A stretch of DNA of 64,000 bases from Candidatus Poribacteria bacterium (lineage in GTDB: Bacteria > Poribacteria > WGA-4E > WGA-3G): NCBI GenBank assembly GCA_022827625.1, contig JAJEIE010000038.1, positions 62,001-126,000 on the forward strand, written 5' to 3'. Position numbers and translations under genes: made by a program. The first letter of the stretch is position 1. Each line of letters begins with the position of its first letter. The notes below the pieces were generated by a model. It was given only the letters and a program-made list of their open reading frames with translations, did no database searches and was not told the DNA's origin. Shown piece by piece: positions 18,552-26,942 of this stretch.

Positions 18552-20120
18552 TTGTTACTTTCAACGGTCATTTTTTTACCACTACTCGGTGTGATAGCGA
18601 TTGCGTTGCTCAGAGGATTAGGGGCATCCGCTATCAAAAGCATCGCGCTTGCCATTGGGGTTCTAACATTTGTTATCTCGTTGGGACTTTATACGGGATT
18701 TGACGCGACGACCGGAACATTTCAAAACGTCACTCAACAAGCGTGGATTCCGGGTTTAGGTATAAGTTACCATATCGGCATTGATGGCATTTCGCTGTGG
18801 TTAGTGTTACTGACGACATTTCTAACGCCGATATGTATTCTCGCCGCATGGAATTCGGTTGAGAAAGGGTTAAGCGGCTTTATGATGTCGCTGCTTGCTC
18901 TTGAAACCGGCATGTTGGGGGTCTTCTGTGCGTTGGACCTGTTCCTCTTCTTCGTTTTTTGGGAATCCATGCTGATCCCGATGTATTTCCTTATCGGTAT
19001 TTGGGGCGGGGAACGACGGATTTACGCGACGGTGAAGTTCGTTCTCTATACGATGGCTGGCAGTGCGTTGATGCTTGTCGGTATTTTAGCACTCTATTTC
19101 CAGAACAACAATAGTTTCGACTTGACCACTTTAAGCGGTCCATTCAGTCATTCAGACCTGTTATTCCTTGGGTTCTTTATTGCGTTTGCGATTAAGGTGC
19201 CGCTCTTCCCATTCCACACATGGCTCCCGGATGCGCACGTTGAAGCACCGACGGTGGGCAGCGTCATCCTTGCCGGTGTCCTGCTAAAAATGGGGACTTA
19301 TGGGATCATCCGATTCTGCTTACCGCTCTTTCCGGAGGCAGCGGCTCAATTCACGCCACTGATTGTTACACTCGCCGTCATCGGTATCATTTACGGCGCA
19401 CTGGTGGCTATGGTGCAACCGGATCTCAAGAAACTGGTCGCTTATTCGAGTGTCAGTCATCTCGGCTTTGTTGTGTTAGGTCTTTTTTCGAGAAACCCCG
19501 CAGGTATTCAGGGGAGTGTGTTGCAGATGATTAATCACGGCTTAAGCACAGGGGCGTTATTCCTTTTGGTCGGGATGATCTATGAACGGCGACATAGCCG
19601 GATGATAGTTGATTTTGGCGGTTTATCAAAACGGATGCCAATTTTCGCTGTAATCTTCATGATTGTGACCTTGTCGTCAATCGGACTCCCAGGTTTGAAT
19701 GGGTTCGTCGGTGAATACATGATACTTCTGGGTAGTTTTGTCGAAGGGGCTTTTTCTAAAATACACGTGATTTTCGCAACCGTGGGTGTAATCCTTGCAG
19801 CGGTGTATATGCTGTGGATGTTCCAACGGGTGATGTTCGGAACGTTGGACAAAACAAATGCGGAATTACCTGATCTGAATGCTCGCGAAATCGTTGTGAT
19901 GCTGCCAATTCTGCTCTTCATCGTTTGGATTGGTGTGTATCCAAAGCCTTTCCTGAGCAAGATGGAAAAATCGGTAGAAATTGTTGTGACACAGGTGAAA
20001 ACGCAATCTGCTATCGGACATCTGGAAAAACGGGTGCCACCCAACACTCAATTTGCATTACATGGGAAGCAGCACGAACAGCATGAAAAGATTGAAAAGG
20101 AGGCAGAGACGAGTAAGTGA
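18552..20120 (+). CDS. nuoM: NADH-quinone oxidoreductase subunit M (TTG start)
   Basis: This is an antiporter-like proton-pumping membrane subunit, 522 residues. The start is a TTG at 18552, preceded by a full AGGAGG five bases upstream; no ATG fits the conserved N-terminus LLSTVIFLPLLGVIAI. Motifs present are FFVFWESMLIPMYFLIGIWG, KVPLFPFHTWLPDAHVEAPT and YSSVSHLGFVVLG. The C-terminus carries an unusually charged tail (GKQHEQHEKIEKEAETSK). Its stop overlaps the GTG start of the Na+/H+ antiporter gene by four bases (GTGA). Confidence 0.96.
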   Translation: MLLSTVIFLPLLGVIAIALLRGLGASAIKSIALAIGVLTFVISLGLYTGFDATTGTFQNVTQQAWIPGLGISYHIGIDGISLWLVLLTTFLTPICILAAWNSVEKGLSGFMMSLLALETGMLGVFCALDLFLFFVFWESMLIPMYFLIGIWGGERRIYATVKFVLYTMAGSALMLVGILALYFQNNNSFDLTTLSGPFSHSDLLFLGFFIAFAIKVPLFPFHTWLPDAHVEAPTVGSVILAGVLLKMGTYGIIRFCLPLFPEAAAQFTPLIVTLAVIGIIYGALVAMVQPDLKKLVAYSSVSHLGFVVLGLFSRNPAGIQGSVLQMINHGLSTGALFLLVGMIYERRHSRMIVDFGGLSKRMPIFAVIFMIVTLSSIGLPGLNGFVGEYMILLGSFVEGAFSKIHVIFATVGVILAAVYMLWMFQRVMFGTLDKTNAELPDLNAREIVVMLPILLFIVWIGVYPKPFLSKMEKSVEIVVTQVKTQSAIGHLEKRVPPNTQFALHGKQHEQHEKIEKEAETSK

Positions 20121-21595
20121 AATTTAAACTCACATCTTGTTTTATTTTGTGTATAGTCGTTGGACTTGCCCTATTGGTTTCAATGGAGGCATTCGGTGCA
20201 GATGATGCCGATGGCGCACACCATGGCGGCGTAGATGGGGCGAAATTGCCTATCTGGAGTATTATCCCATTTGTCGGTATCTTACTCTCAATTGCGATTT
20301 TCCCACTCGTGTTAGACTCACACTTTCTTGTGCATCACGGTGGGAAGATGTCATTGGTATGGGCATCCGTCTTCGCGATTCCGTATCTGATTGCTTTTCG
20401 TGGAGACGCTTTTTACGACATCCTGCACATCTATCTATTAGACTACATCCCATTCATTCTTCTTTTATGGGGCTTGTTCACAGTCGCCGGTGGGATTCTT
20501 GTGCGTGGCACCTTGCGTGGCACACCGATACTCAATACGTTTTTACTCTTAATCGGCACTGTGATCGCATCATGGGTTGGGACTACGGGTGCATCAATGC
20601 TCCTGATCCGCCCTTTAATCCGAGCAAATGCATACCGAAAAAATAAGGTTCATCTGATTGTCTTTTTCATTTTTCTCGTAAGTAATATCGGGGGTTCTTT
20701 AACACCAATAGGCGACCCACCCCTATTCCTCGGATTTCTCCGCGGTGTGCCATTCTTCTGGACGACCACAGCATTATTGCCGCACATGTTACTTATAAGC
20801 GTGATATTGATTATTCTGTTCTTTATAATCGACACTTTGATGTTTAAACGAGAGGGTGGTGTCGTTCCAGACGATGGAACCAACGAACCTATTCGTATAG
20901 AGGGACTTTTCAACCTCGTTTTCTTGTTTGGTATCATTGGTGCTGTTTTAATGAGCGGTACTTTCAAGTGGGGAGAAATTAACATCCTTGGTGTTCATGT
21001 GTATTGGCAAAATATTGCTCGCGAAGTATTGATTGTTGTTATGGGGTTGTTGTCGCTGAAATATACACCCTTTAGCGGCGAATTACGTCAATCCAACGAA
21101 TTCTCATGGGAACCGATTGAAGAGGTGGCCAAAGTGTTCGCTGGAATATTTATGACGATTATTCCAGCCTTGGCAATTCTGAAAGCAGGAGAGAACGGGG
21201 CACTGGCAGGTTTAATTGGTGCTATGAAGCAACCTGTTCACTATTTCTGGATTACGGGTATTCTGTCCAGTTTCTTGGACAACGCGCCAACATATTTGAC
21301 GTTCTTCAACACGGCACTCGGGAAATTACACCTTACCGAGACGGTTGTACCACAAATTCTGTCAGGTCAATTAACGGATCCACAACACCTTGAGTTTACC
21401 AGATTGCTCATCGCTATCTCCATTGGAGCAGTTTTCATGGGGGCAAATACCTATATCGGTAACGCACCAAATTTCATGGTGAAAGCGATTGCGGAACAGA
21501 GCGGTATTCGCATGCCGAGCTTCTTCGGGTTCATGCTCTGGTCAGTAGCAATCCTATTCCCTCTCTTTGTGATTGTGACGTTTGTGTTCCTATAA
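20117..21595 (+). CDS. NhaD-type sodium:proton antiporter
   Basis: This is a 492-residue membrane protein with an N-terminal signal-like segment (LTSCFILCIVVGLALLVS, ending near MEAFGA) and about twelve further hydrophobic segments. The motifs VGTTGASMLLIRPLIRAN, FLVSNIGGSLTPIGDPPLFL, DNAPTYLTFFNTALG and GANTYIGNAPNFMVKAIAEQ are typical of the NhaD branch of the ion transporter superfamily. It starts at GTG overlapping the nuoM stop (GTGA). It sits between nuoM and nuoN, inside the complex I operon, so its expression should follow respiration. The exact ion specificity is inferred from the family. Confidence 0.88.
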   Translation: MKFKLTSCFILCIVVGLALLVSMEAFGADDADGAHHGGVDGAKLPIWSIIPFVGILLSIAIFPLVLDSHFLVHHGGKMSLVWASVFAIPYLIAFRGDAFYDILHIYLLDYIPFILLLWGLFTVAGGILVRGTLRGTPILNTFLLLIGTVIASWVGTTGASMLLIRPLIRANAYRKNKVHLIVFFIFLVSNIGGSLTPIGDPPLFLGFLRGVPFFWTTTALLPHMLLISVILIILFFIIDTLMFKREGGVVPDDGTNEPIRIEGLFNLVFLFGIIGAVLMSGTFKWGEINILGVHVYWQNIAREVLIVVMGLLSLKYTPFSGELRQSNEFSWEPIEEVAKVFAGIFMTIIPALAILKAGENGALAGLIGAMKQPVHYFWITGILSSFLDNAPTYLTFFNTALGKLHLTETVVPQILSGQLTDPQHLEFTRLLIAISIGAVFMGANTYIGNAPNFMVKAIAEQSGIRMPSFFGFMLWSVAILFPLFVIVTFVFL

Positions 21596-21699
21596 TGGCA
21601 GTCGGCGGTCAGCAGTCGGCTTTCGGTGTGTGGCGGTTGTGTATTAATTCACTGTCCTAACTGCTCTACCGATAGCCGATAGCCAACAGCCGATAGCCG
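21596..21699. repeat. MITE-like element with inverted heptamer arrays (antiporter-nuoN)
   Basis: The left end reads TGGCAGT, CGGCGGT, CAGCAGT, CGGCTTT, CGGTGTG. The right end on the opposite strand reads CGGCTAT, CGGCTGT, TGGCTAT, CGGCTAT, then CGGTAGAG. The element starts one base after the antiporter stop codon and ends just before the nuoN ribosome-binding site. Confidence 0.75.
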
Positions 21700-21717
21700 G
21701 GAAAAAGGAGATTTTGA

Positions 21718-23151
21718 ATGCCGATAGAGATTAACTGGCAATTGCTGATGCCAGAACTGATTATCGCTTTGACGTTGCTCATTGTCCTCGTCTTCGACCT
21801 TTTTGATTCTATTTCAAAAACGATTCTCGGCTGGATGACAATCGTTGGTGCTGGAATCGCCTTATGGGTCTCCATTCAGATGCATCAAGCAGGCACAGTT
21901 GGCACTCAATTCAGTGAAATGTTCAAGGTAGATAATTTCTCGCTCTTTTTTAACATTATCTTCCTTGTCTCAACAATTTTAGTTGCCCTGATCTCAATAA
22001 ACTACTTAGGCGGTAGAGACAGACAGCAGGGACCCTACTACCTACTTATTCTGCTTGCGACACTTGGCATGATGTTGATGGCTGCAGGCAACGAGTTGAT
22101 TATCATTTTCTTGGGCTTGGAGTTGATGTCGTTATCGCTGTATGTCTTGGCGGGTTACTTCCGTGAGAGCCCGGCTTCAAGCGAGGCGGGAATGAAATAC
22201 CTGTTGCTCGGTGCGTTTGCGAGTGCGTTTTTCCTTTACGGTATAGCGTTGATTTACGGGGGTGCTGGAACGACGAGTGTCCCGGCAATTGCTGAGGCAA
22301 TCGCGGCACCGAATAAATCACCACTGTTGTTAGCAGGTATGTTTCTGCTTATTGTCGGGTTCGGATTCAAGGTGGCGATCGTTCCGTTCCACCAGTGGGC
22401 ACCTGATGTTTATGAGGGCGCGCCGACAACGATAGCGGCGTTCATCTCCGCTGGACCGAAGGCAGCAGGGTTTGCAGCGTTCCTTAGAATTTTCATGGAG
22501 GCATTACCAAACCTGCAAGTCGAATGGAGCGGGGTTATCATTCTGCTGGCGATGTTGACGATGACGGTTGGGAATGTCATTGCGATTGCGCAAACGAACA
22601 TTAAACGGATGCTGGCGTATTCGAGTATCGCCCATGCCGGCTACATCCTGATAGGTTTAGCAGCGGCAAACAGTGAGGGTATCTCCAGTGCGATGCTCTA
22701 CCTCCTCGTTTATTGTGTGATGAACATTGGCGCATTCGGCGCGGTTATCTTGGCAAAAACTGCTGATGGTGAGAGTCTCATGATTTCGGATTACGCCGGT
22801 CTCGGATTGCGGAAGCCGTTACTTGCTATGTTTATGACGGTCATGCTTCTGTCGCTTGCGGGCTTTCCACCGACAGCTGGGTTTGTGGGAAAATTCTACA
22901 TCTTCAAATCAGCGGTTCAGTCAGGACATATCTGGCTCGTTATTATCGGTGCGATTAACACGGCGATATCGGCGTTCTACTATCTGCGCGTCGTTGTAAC
23001 AATGTATATGCGCGAACCGGAAGAGGAATTGGAGTTCAGTCCGTATGCCTCAACCCTTGTCATCGGATTAATCATTGCAGCGGTTGGTGTGCTGCTTATC
23101 GGGGTCCTACCATCGCTGATGCTTACCCCGGCACAGAATTCCGTGTTTTAA
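21718..23151 (+). CDS. nuoN: NADH-quinone oxidoreductase subunit N
   Basis: This is the third antiporter-like proton-pumping subunit, 477 residues, with a start supported by AAAAAGGAG. Motifs include LIIIFLGLELMSLSLYVLAG, KVAIVPFHQWAPDVYEGAPT, and MLAYSSIAHAGYILIGLAA. It is the last recognisable gene of the nuo cluster and is separated from nuoM by the Na+/H+ antiporter gene. A heptamer element follows its stop directly. Confidence 0.96.
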   Translation: MPIEINWQLLMPELIIALTLLIVLVFDLFDSISKTILGWMTIVGAGIALWVSIQMHQAGTVGTQFSEMFKVDNFSLFFNIIFLVSTILVALISINYLGGRDRQQGPYYLLILLATLGMMLMAAGNELIIIFLGLELMSLSLYVLAGYFRESPASSEAGMKYLLLGAFASAFFLYGIALIYGGAGTTSVPAIAEAIAAPNKSPLLLAGMFLLIVGFGFKVAIVPFHQWAPDVYEGAPTTIAAFISAGPKAAGFAAFLRIFMEALPNLQVEWSGVIILLAMLTMTVGNVIAIAQTNIKRMLAYSSIAHAGYILIGLAAANSEGISSAMLYLLVYCVMNIGAFGAVILAKTADGESLMISDYAGLGLRKPLLAMFMTVMLLSLAGFPPTAGFVGKFYIFKSAVQSGHIWLVIIGAINTAISAFYYLRVVVTMYMREPEEELEFSPYASTLVIGLIIAAVGVLLIGVLPSLMLTPAQNSVF

Positions 23152-23278
23152 TGGTGATTGGTTATTAGTTATTGGTGGTTGGTTAAGAGGACTTTGGTAA
23201 CAATCTCATCCAGTTTGGCATATTCCAACACGCAGTAGATTGTTACAGAGAAATCTATTAACTTATAACCTATAACAA
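23152..23278. repeat. MITE-like element with inverted heptamer arrays (after nuoN)
   Basis: The left end reads TGGTGAT, TGGTTAT, TAGTTAT, TGGTGGT, TGGTTAAG. The right end on the opposite strand reads TTGTTAT, AGGTTAT, AAGTTAAT. Inside is a perfect inverted repeat GTAACAATCT/AGATTGTTAC (23197-23206, 23237-23246). The core aligns with that of the element at 4408-4549, so the two are copies of one family. Confidence 0.75.
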
Positions 23279-23291
23279 CTTTGAGGGCCTT

Positions 23292-24260
23292 ATGTCAAAC
23301 GTTAGATTGGGTTTTATTGGTACAGGTGGTAACATGAACCGTCACTTACGTGAATTAACCGAGATTGGCGGTTCACAATTTGTCGCCTTTTGTGATATTG
23401 TGATCGAAAAAGCGGAGCAGGCTGTGACGCAATACGGCGGTAAAGCATACGCTGACTATAATCAGATGTTAGCACGCGAGGAATTGGATGCCGTTTACAT
23501 CTCAATCCCACCCTTTGCCCACGGTGCCCCAGAACGCGCCGTTATCAATGCGGGACTCCCGATGTTCGTGGAAAAACCGGTACACATGGATGCCGAAGAA
23601 GCAAAAGAAATCGCAGCGGAGATAGAAGAAAAAGGCATCATCACAGCTGCTGGATACCAAGAACGCTACCTCGATATTATCGACAAAGCGCAAGAACTCC
23701 TTGCCTCGCGGCGTGTCGGATTCTTTATGGGATACTGGATGGGCGGGATGCCGGGTGGTTGGTGGCGTGAAAAAGCAAAATCCGGCGGACAACTCATGGA
23801 ACAGACGACGCACGAATTCGATATGGCGCGCTACCTCTTCGGCGAAGTTAAGACCGTCTATGCTGTTGCACGCTACGATCTGATTCCGGACACCGATTAC
23901 GATATTGAAGAGGCATCTGCAGTCTCTTTGCAATTCGAGAGCGGTGTCTTCGGTATTATGTTTTCCGCCTGTTTCACGACGAACGGCATGAGTCGTTCTG
24001 GGTTAGACATTTTCTGTGAAGACGGTTCGCTTGAATACCATCTCCGTCGCGCGCTCGTGCTCTCCACTGCCGATGAGAAAACCACATGGAACCCAGAAAA
24101 CAATTGCACGATTGATATGGATAGCACCTTTATTGAGGCTGTTCGTACAGGCGACGGCAGCGCCATCCGATCCCCTTATGCCGATGCCGCGAAAACCGCT
24201 ATTTTATCCATCGCCGCCAACGAATCTCTTGAAACCGGTCTACCTGTCCATTTGGGATAA
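23292..24260 (+). CDS. Gfo/Idh/MocA family oxidoreductase
   Basis: This is a NAD(P)-dependent sugar-type dehydrogenase, 322 residues, cytoplasmic. The N-terminal Rossmann motif VRLGFIGTGGNMNRHLRELT is followed by the conserved AVYISIPPFAHGAPERA and the catalytic-lysine motif FVEKPVHMD. The C-terminal domain contains GGQLMEQTTHEFDMARYLFG, with the usual histidine of the family. GAGGG lies about 5 bases upstream of the ATG. It stands alone, after the complex I cluster. Substrate cannot be assigned; myo-inositol or another cyclic or sugar substrate is possible. Confidence 0.88.
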   Translation: MSNVRLGFIGTGGNMNRHLRELTEIGGSQFVAFCDIVIEKAEQAVTQYGGKAYADYNQMLAREELDAVYISIPPFAHGAPERAVINAGLPMFVEKPVHMDAEEAKEIAAEIEEKGIITAAGYQERYLDIIDKAQELLASRRVGFFMGYWMGGMPGGWWREKAKSGGQLMEQTTHEFDMARYLFGEVKTVYAVARYDLIPDTDYDIEEASAVSLQFESGVFGIMFSACFTTNGMSRSGLDIFCEDGSLEYHLRRALVLSTADEKTTWNPENNCTIDMDSTFIEAVRTGDGSAIRSPYADAAKTAILSIAANESLETGLPVHLG

Positions 24261-24281
24261 CTGCAAAACTTTGCTTATCAC

Positions 24282-24358
24282 ATAGGGTTATTTGGTTTTT
24301 CTGTAGAAGCGACTTTCCAACCAGAACGGTCAGAAAGCTGAAAACTAAATAGCCCTAT
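24282..24358. repeat. Palindromic repeat downstream of the Gfo/Idh/MocA gene
   Basis: The arms ATAGGGTTATTTGGTTTTTC (24282-24301) and GAAAACTAAATAGCCCTAT (24340-24358) are imperfectly complementary over nearly their full length. An inner CTTTC/GAAAG pair lies inside. It would form a long cruciform or RNA hairpin 20 bases after the stop and could act as a terminator, though no U-run follows. It is part of the 406-base gap before copA. Confidence 0.5.
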
Positions 24359-24443
24359 TCTCATACCCAGTCCTTGCGTTTCTTGTCCGCGATGTGTTAA
24401 AATTAATAAAGAAACTTTTTTAAGTTCCAGAGACGATTGGAAC

Positions 24444-24570
24444 TATAGTAAAGTCCGAAAATAAGTGGGCACACCACGATAGATTGTCCATACTATACGT
24501 TCGTAGGGGCTGGGTAACCCAGCCCTATGTCCCTCTACCGGGTGTATAAATAATTACGGGCTCTACTATA
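24444..24570. mobile_element. MITE with TATAGTA-type terminal inverted repeats and TA ends
   Basis: The ends are TATAGTAAAGTCCGAAAATA on the left and, on the other strand, TATAGTAGAGCCCGTAATTA on the right; these are imperfect terminal inverted repeats of about 20 bases. Inside lies a GTAG-footed hairpin (24503-24525). The gatA leader, which lacks this insertion, reads straight from CCAGAGACGGTTAGACT into TAACCGAAAACC. This indicates insertion at a TA dinucleotide, the target preference of IS630/Tc1-mariner elements. No transposase is encoded. Confidence 0.65.
24503..24525 (+). repeat. REP-like hairpin with GTAG foot (inside MITE)
   Basis: GTAG (24503-24506) is followed by the perfect palindrome GGGCTGGGT-A-ACCCAGCCC (24507-24525). 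It shares only the GTAG foot, not the stem sequence, with the other hairpins in this window. Confidence 0.6.
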
Positions 24571-24667
24571 ACCGAAAACCACCGCGAAACGAAATTGTGA
24601 GTGATTAGCGAACAATTTGTCTTAGCCTTACATTGTGGAGCGGTGCCCAGATTTAATAGTTAAAAAT

Positions 24668-26902
24668 ATGGAACAGCAGCTGAACCTCCCCATCATTGGA
24701 ATGCATTGCGAAAACTGTACAAGCACCATCACACGGCACCTTAAAAAGATGGATGGCATACTTGCTGCAGAAGTCAGCCTGGCAACCGAATATGCTGCTG
24801 TTACCTTCGATACAACGACCCTTAGTGAAGCTGCTATTGTCAATAAGATCCGAGACCTCGGTTTCGATGTTGTTGATGAAGACCAAGAAGACGCAGTCCG
24901 CGCTGAGGAATCCCAACGGCAAAAACGACAATTCACTGTCGGGATAATCTTCACGCTCCCACTTTTTCTTCTCAGCATGGGCAGAGATATGAATCTGATT
25001 GGGGCGTGGGCATCAGCAAACTGGGTTAACTGGCTAATGTTCGGTATGGCGTTACCGGTGCAGGGTTACGTCGCTTGGGACTATTACATCGGCGGTGCTA
25101 AAGCTTTACGCAACCGATCCGCCAATATGGATGTACTCGTCGCTATGGGTTCATCCGTGGCGTTTTTCTATAGCCTCGCTGTAACGATTGCATTAGGCAC
25201 CGATGCAGGGGCACGCTTTGGAACCCACGTCTATTTTGAGACATCCGCAGTTATCATTACATTAATCAAGTTAGGAAAGCTGCTTGAAGCGCGCGCCAAA
25301 GGTAAGATAAACGCAGCCCTCAAAAAACTCCCCCAACTTTTCCCGACAACAGCGTGCCGCTTACAAAACGGCGAAGAACAACACATCCCTATTGAACAGG
25401 TTGGCGTGGGAGATGTCCTGCTTGTCCGTCCCGGCGAAAGTATTCCTGTTGATGGTGTGGTGCAAAGCGGCAAAAGCGCCATTGATGAAAGCGTCTTCAC
25501 CGGAGAAAGCCTCCCCGTAGATAAGACCCCGGGTGATCCTGTGACTGCGGCGACGATGAACCAGAGTGGCATGCTCACAATAGAAGCCACACATATCGGA
25601 GCCGAAACAGCCCTTGCACGTCTTGTCCAATTGGTACAAACAACGCAGCAGGGCAAGCCTCCGATCCAACGCGCTGCTGACGCAGTCACAAACGTGTTTG
25701 TGCCTGTTGTTACTGGGATTGCCGTTGTGACGTTTCTTGTTTGGTGGTTTCTTGTTGGAGCGGGGTTCACCCCGGCAATGCTCCGCTTAGTTGCAATCCT
25801 CGTCACAGCCTGTCCTTGTGCATTGGGACTCGCCACGCCAACCGCCGTTATGATGGGAACCGGTATGGGGGCGCAGCGCGGTATCCTCTTCCGAGACGGT
25901 GAAGCACTGGAACGCGCTGGAGACTTAACCACAATCGTTCTCGATAAAACAGGCACCTTGACAGAGGGGAAACTCACGCTCACCGATATTCTTACGAATA
26001 AAGACGCATCGGAACTTTTACAACTCTCTGCTGCCGCGGAGCGTGGCAGTGAACACCCCATTGGTAAAGCAGTCGTTCAAGCAGCTGAGGAACGTGGGCT
26101 TGACATCGCGACACCCAGTGCATTTAAAGCGGTCGTTGGACACGGTATCACTGCGCAGGTCGGTAAAAACAGCGTTGTGATTGGTAACCTCTCCTTAATT
26201 CAACAACATAACATCCCGACAAGGACCTTTGAAACAGCGGCGGAACGCCTACAAACAGAGGCGAAAACTGTGTTATGGGTTGCTGTCGATGGACACATCG
26301 AGGGACTCCTCGCCGTTGCGGATACGTTGAGACCGGAAGCAGCAGCAACTATTACTGATCTCCAGAGACTCGGTTGTGAAGTGGTAATGATGACGGGCGA
26401 TAACCGTAGCACTGCCGATGCGATCGCCGCTGCCGCGGGAATTCATAATGTCATGGCGGAACTCCGGCCCGAAGACAAAGCCGAGGCTATCAAGACCTTA
26501 CAAGCAGCACATGAGAACCTCGTCGCGATGGTAGGTGACGGTATTAACGATACCCCCGCATTGGCACAAGCCGATATCGGCATCTCACTCGGCACAGGCA
26601 CCGATATTGCCAGGGAGACGGCACACGTGACGCTCATGCACAGCGATCTGCGTGGACTTCCTGAGGCAATTCGGCTCAGCCGCGCCACGATGCGGACGAT
26701 TAAACAGAATCTTTTCTGGGCGTTTTTTTACAATGTGCTTTTAATTCCGATTGCAGCAGGCGCATTGTATCCGTTATCTTTTGTGCCGAATATGCTCCGG
26801 GAACTACACCCGATGCTTGCGGCGTTTGCGATGGCGTTTAGTAGTGTGTCTGTGGTGTTAAATAGTTTGCGGCTACAATGGAAAAAGAGTATTCATCTTT
26901 GA
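24668..26902 (+). CDS. copA: Copper-exporting P1B-type ATPase
   Basis: This inner-membrane heavy-metal pump has 744 residues from the ATG at 24668; that start is chosen because the leader element ends there and the sequence upstream is repeat. One N-terminal HMA domain carries the metal site GMHCENC. Transmembrane helices flank the actuator loop [14 protein letters not shown]. The intramembrane CPC motif is in [13 protein letters not shown], the phosphorylation site in DKTGTLTEG, the SEHP motif of P1B ATPases in [10 protein letters not shown], and the hinge in [21 protein letters not shown] plus the HMA motif point to Cu+ (possibly Ag+). No copper regulator is adjacent. Confidence 0.92.
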   Translation: MEQQLNLPIIGMHCENCTSTITRHLKKMDGILAAEVSLATEYAAVTFDTTTLSEAAIVNKIRDLGFDVVDEDQEDAVRAEESQRQKRQFTVGIIFTLPLFLLSMGRDMNLIGAWASANWVNWLMFGMALPVQGYVAWDYYIGGAKALRNRSANMDVLVAMGSSVAFFYSLAVTIALGTDAGARFGTHVYFETSAVIITLIKLGKLLEARAKGKINAALKKLPQLFPTTACRLQNGEEQHIPIEQVGVGDVLLVRPGESIPVDGVVQSGKSAIDESVFTGESLPVDKTPGDPVTAATMNQSGMLTIEATHIGAETALARLVQLVQTTQQGKPPIQRAADAVTNVFVPVVTGIAVVTFLVWWFLVGAGFTPAMLRLVAILVTACPCALGLATPTAVMMGTGMGAQRGILFRDGEALERAGDLTTIVLDKTGTLTEGKLTLTDILTNKDASELLQLSAAAERGSEHPIGKAVVQAAEERGLDIATPSAFKAVVGHGITAQVGKNSVVIGNLSLIQQHNIPTRTFETAAERLQTEAKTVLWVAVDGHIEGLLAVADTLRPEAAATITDLQRLGCEVVMMTGDNRSTADAIAAAAGIHNVMAELRPEDKAEAIKTLQAAHENLVAMVGDGINDTPALAQADIGISLGTGTDIARETAHVTLMHSDLRGLPEAIRLSRATMRTIKQNLFWAFFYNVLLIPIAAGALYPLSFVPNMLRELHPMLAAFAMAFSSVSVVLNSLRLQWKKSIHL

Positions 26903-26914
26903 TTAAGGAAAGAT

Positions 26915-26942
26915 AGATGCCTGATATAGAGATATAGCATCT
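26915..26942. terminator. Possible bidirectional terminator between copA and GT9 gene
   Basis: The stem AGATGC/GCATCT (26915-26920, 26937-26942) has an inner GATAT/ATAT pairing and an AGAG loop. It lies between convergent genes and touches the stop codon of the minus-strand glycosyltransferase. It lacks a clear U-run, so the call is tentative. Confidence 0.35.

Larger units (their letters stand above)
24361..24667 (+). promoter_or_regulatory. Leader element ending at the copA start codon, interrupted by a MITE
   Basis: The sequence resembles the gatA leader. Shared blocks are CCAGAGACG (about 24427-24435), ACCGAAAACCACCG followed by GAAACGAA (24571 onward), then GTGGA and CCCAGATTTAATAGTTAAAA running into the ATG. 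The outer stem is CACCGC/GCGGTG. Relative to gatA there are two extra pieces: a MITE at 24444-24570, and about 42 bases inside the hairpin loop. No Shine-Dalgarno sequence precedes the copA ATG. Together with the palindrome at 24282 this accounts for the 406-base gap, in which no gene is seen. Confidence 0.6.

Noticed and set aside
24261-24667. Riboswitch or copper-sensing leader before copA
   Set aside because: No known metal-riboswitch motif is visible; the region is explained by a palindromic repeat, the shared leader element and a MITE.
25231-26061. 276-residue reverse-strand reading frame inside copA
   Set aside because: It is the antisense shadow of conserved P-type ATPase motifs.
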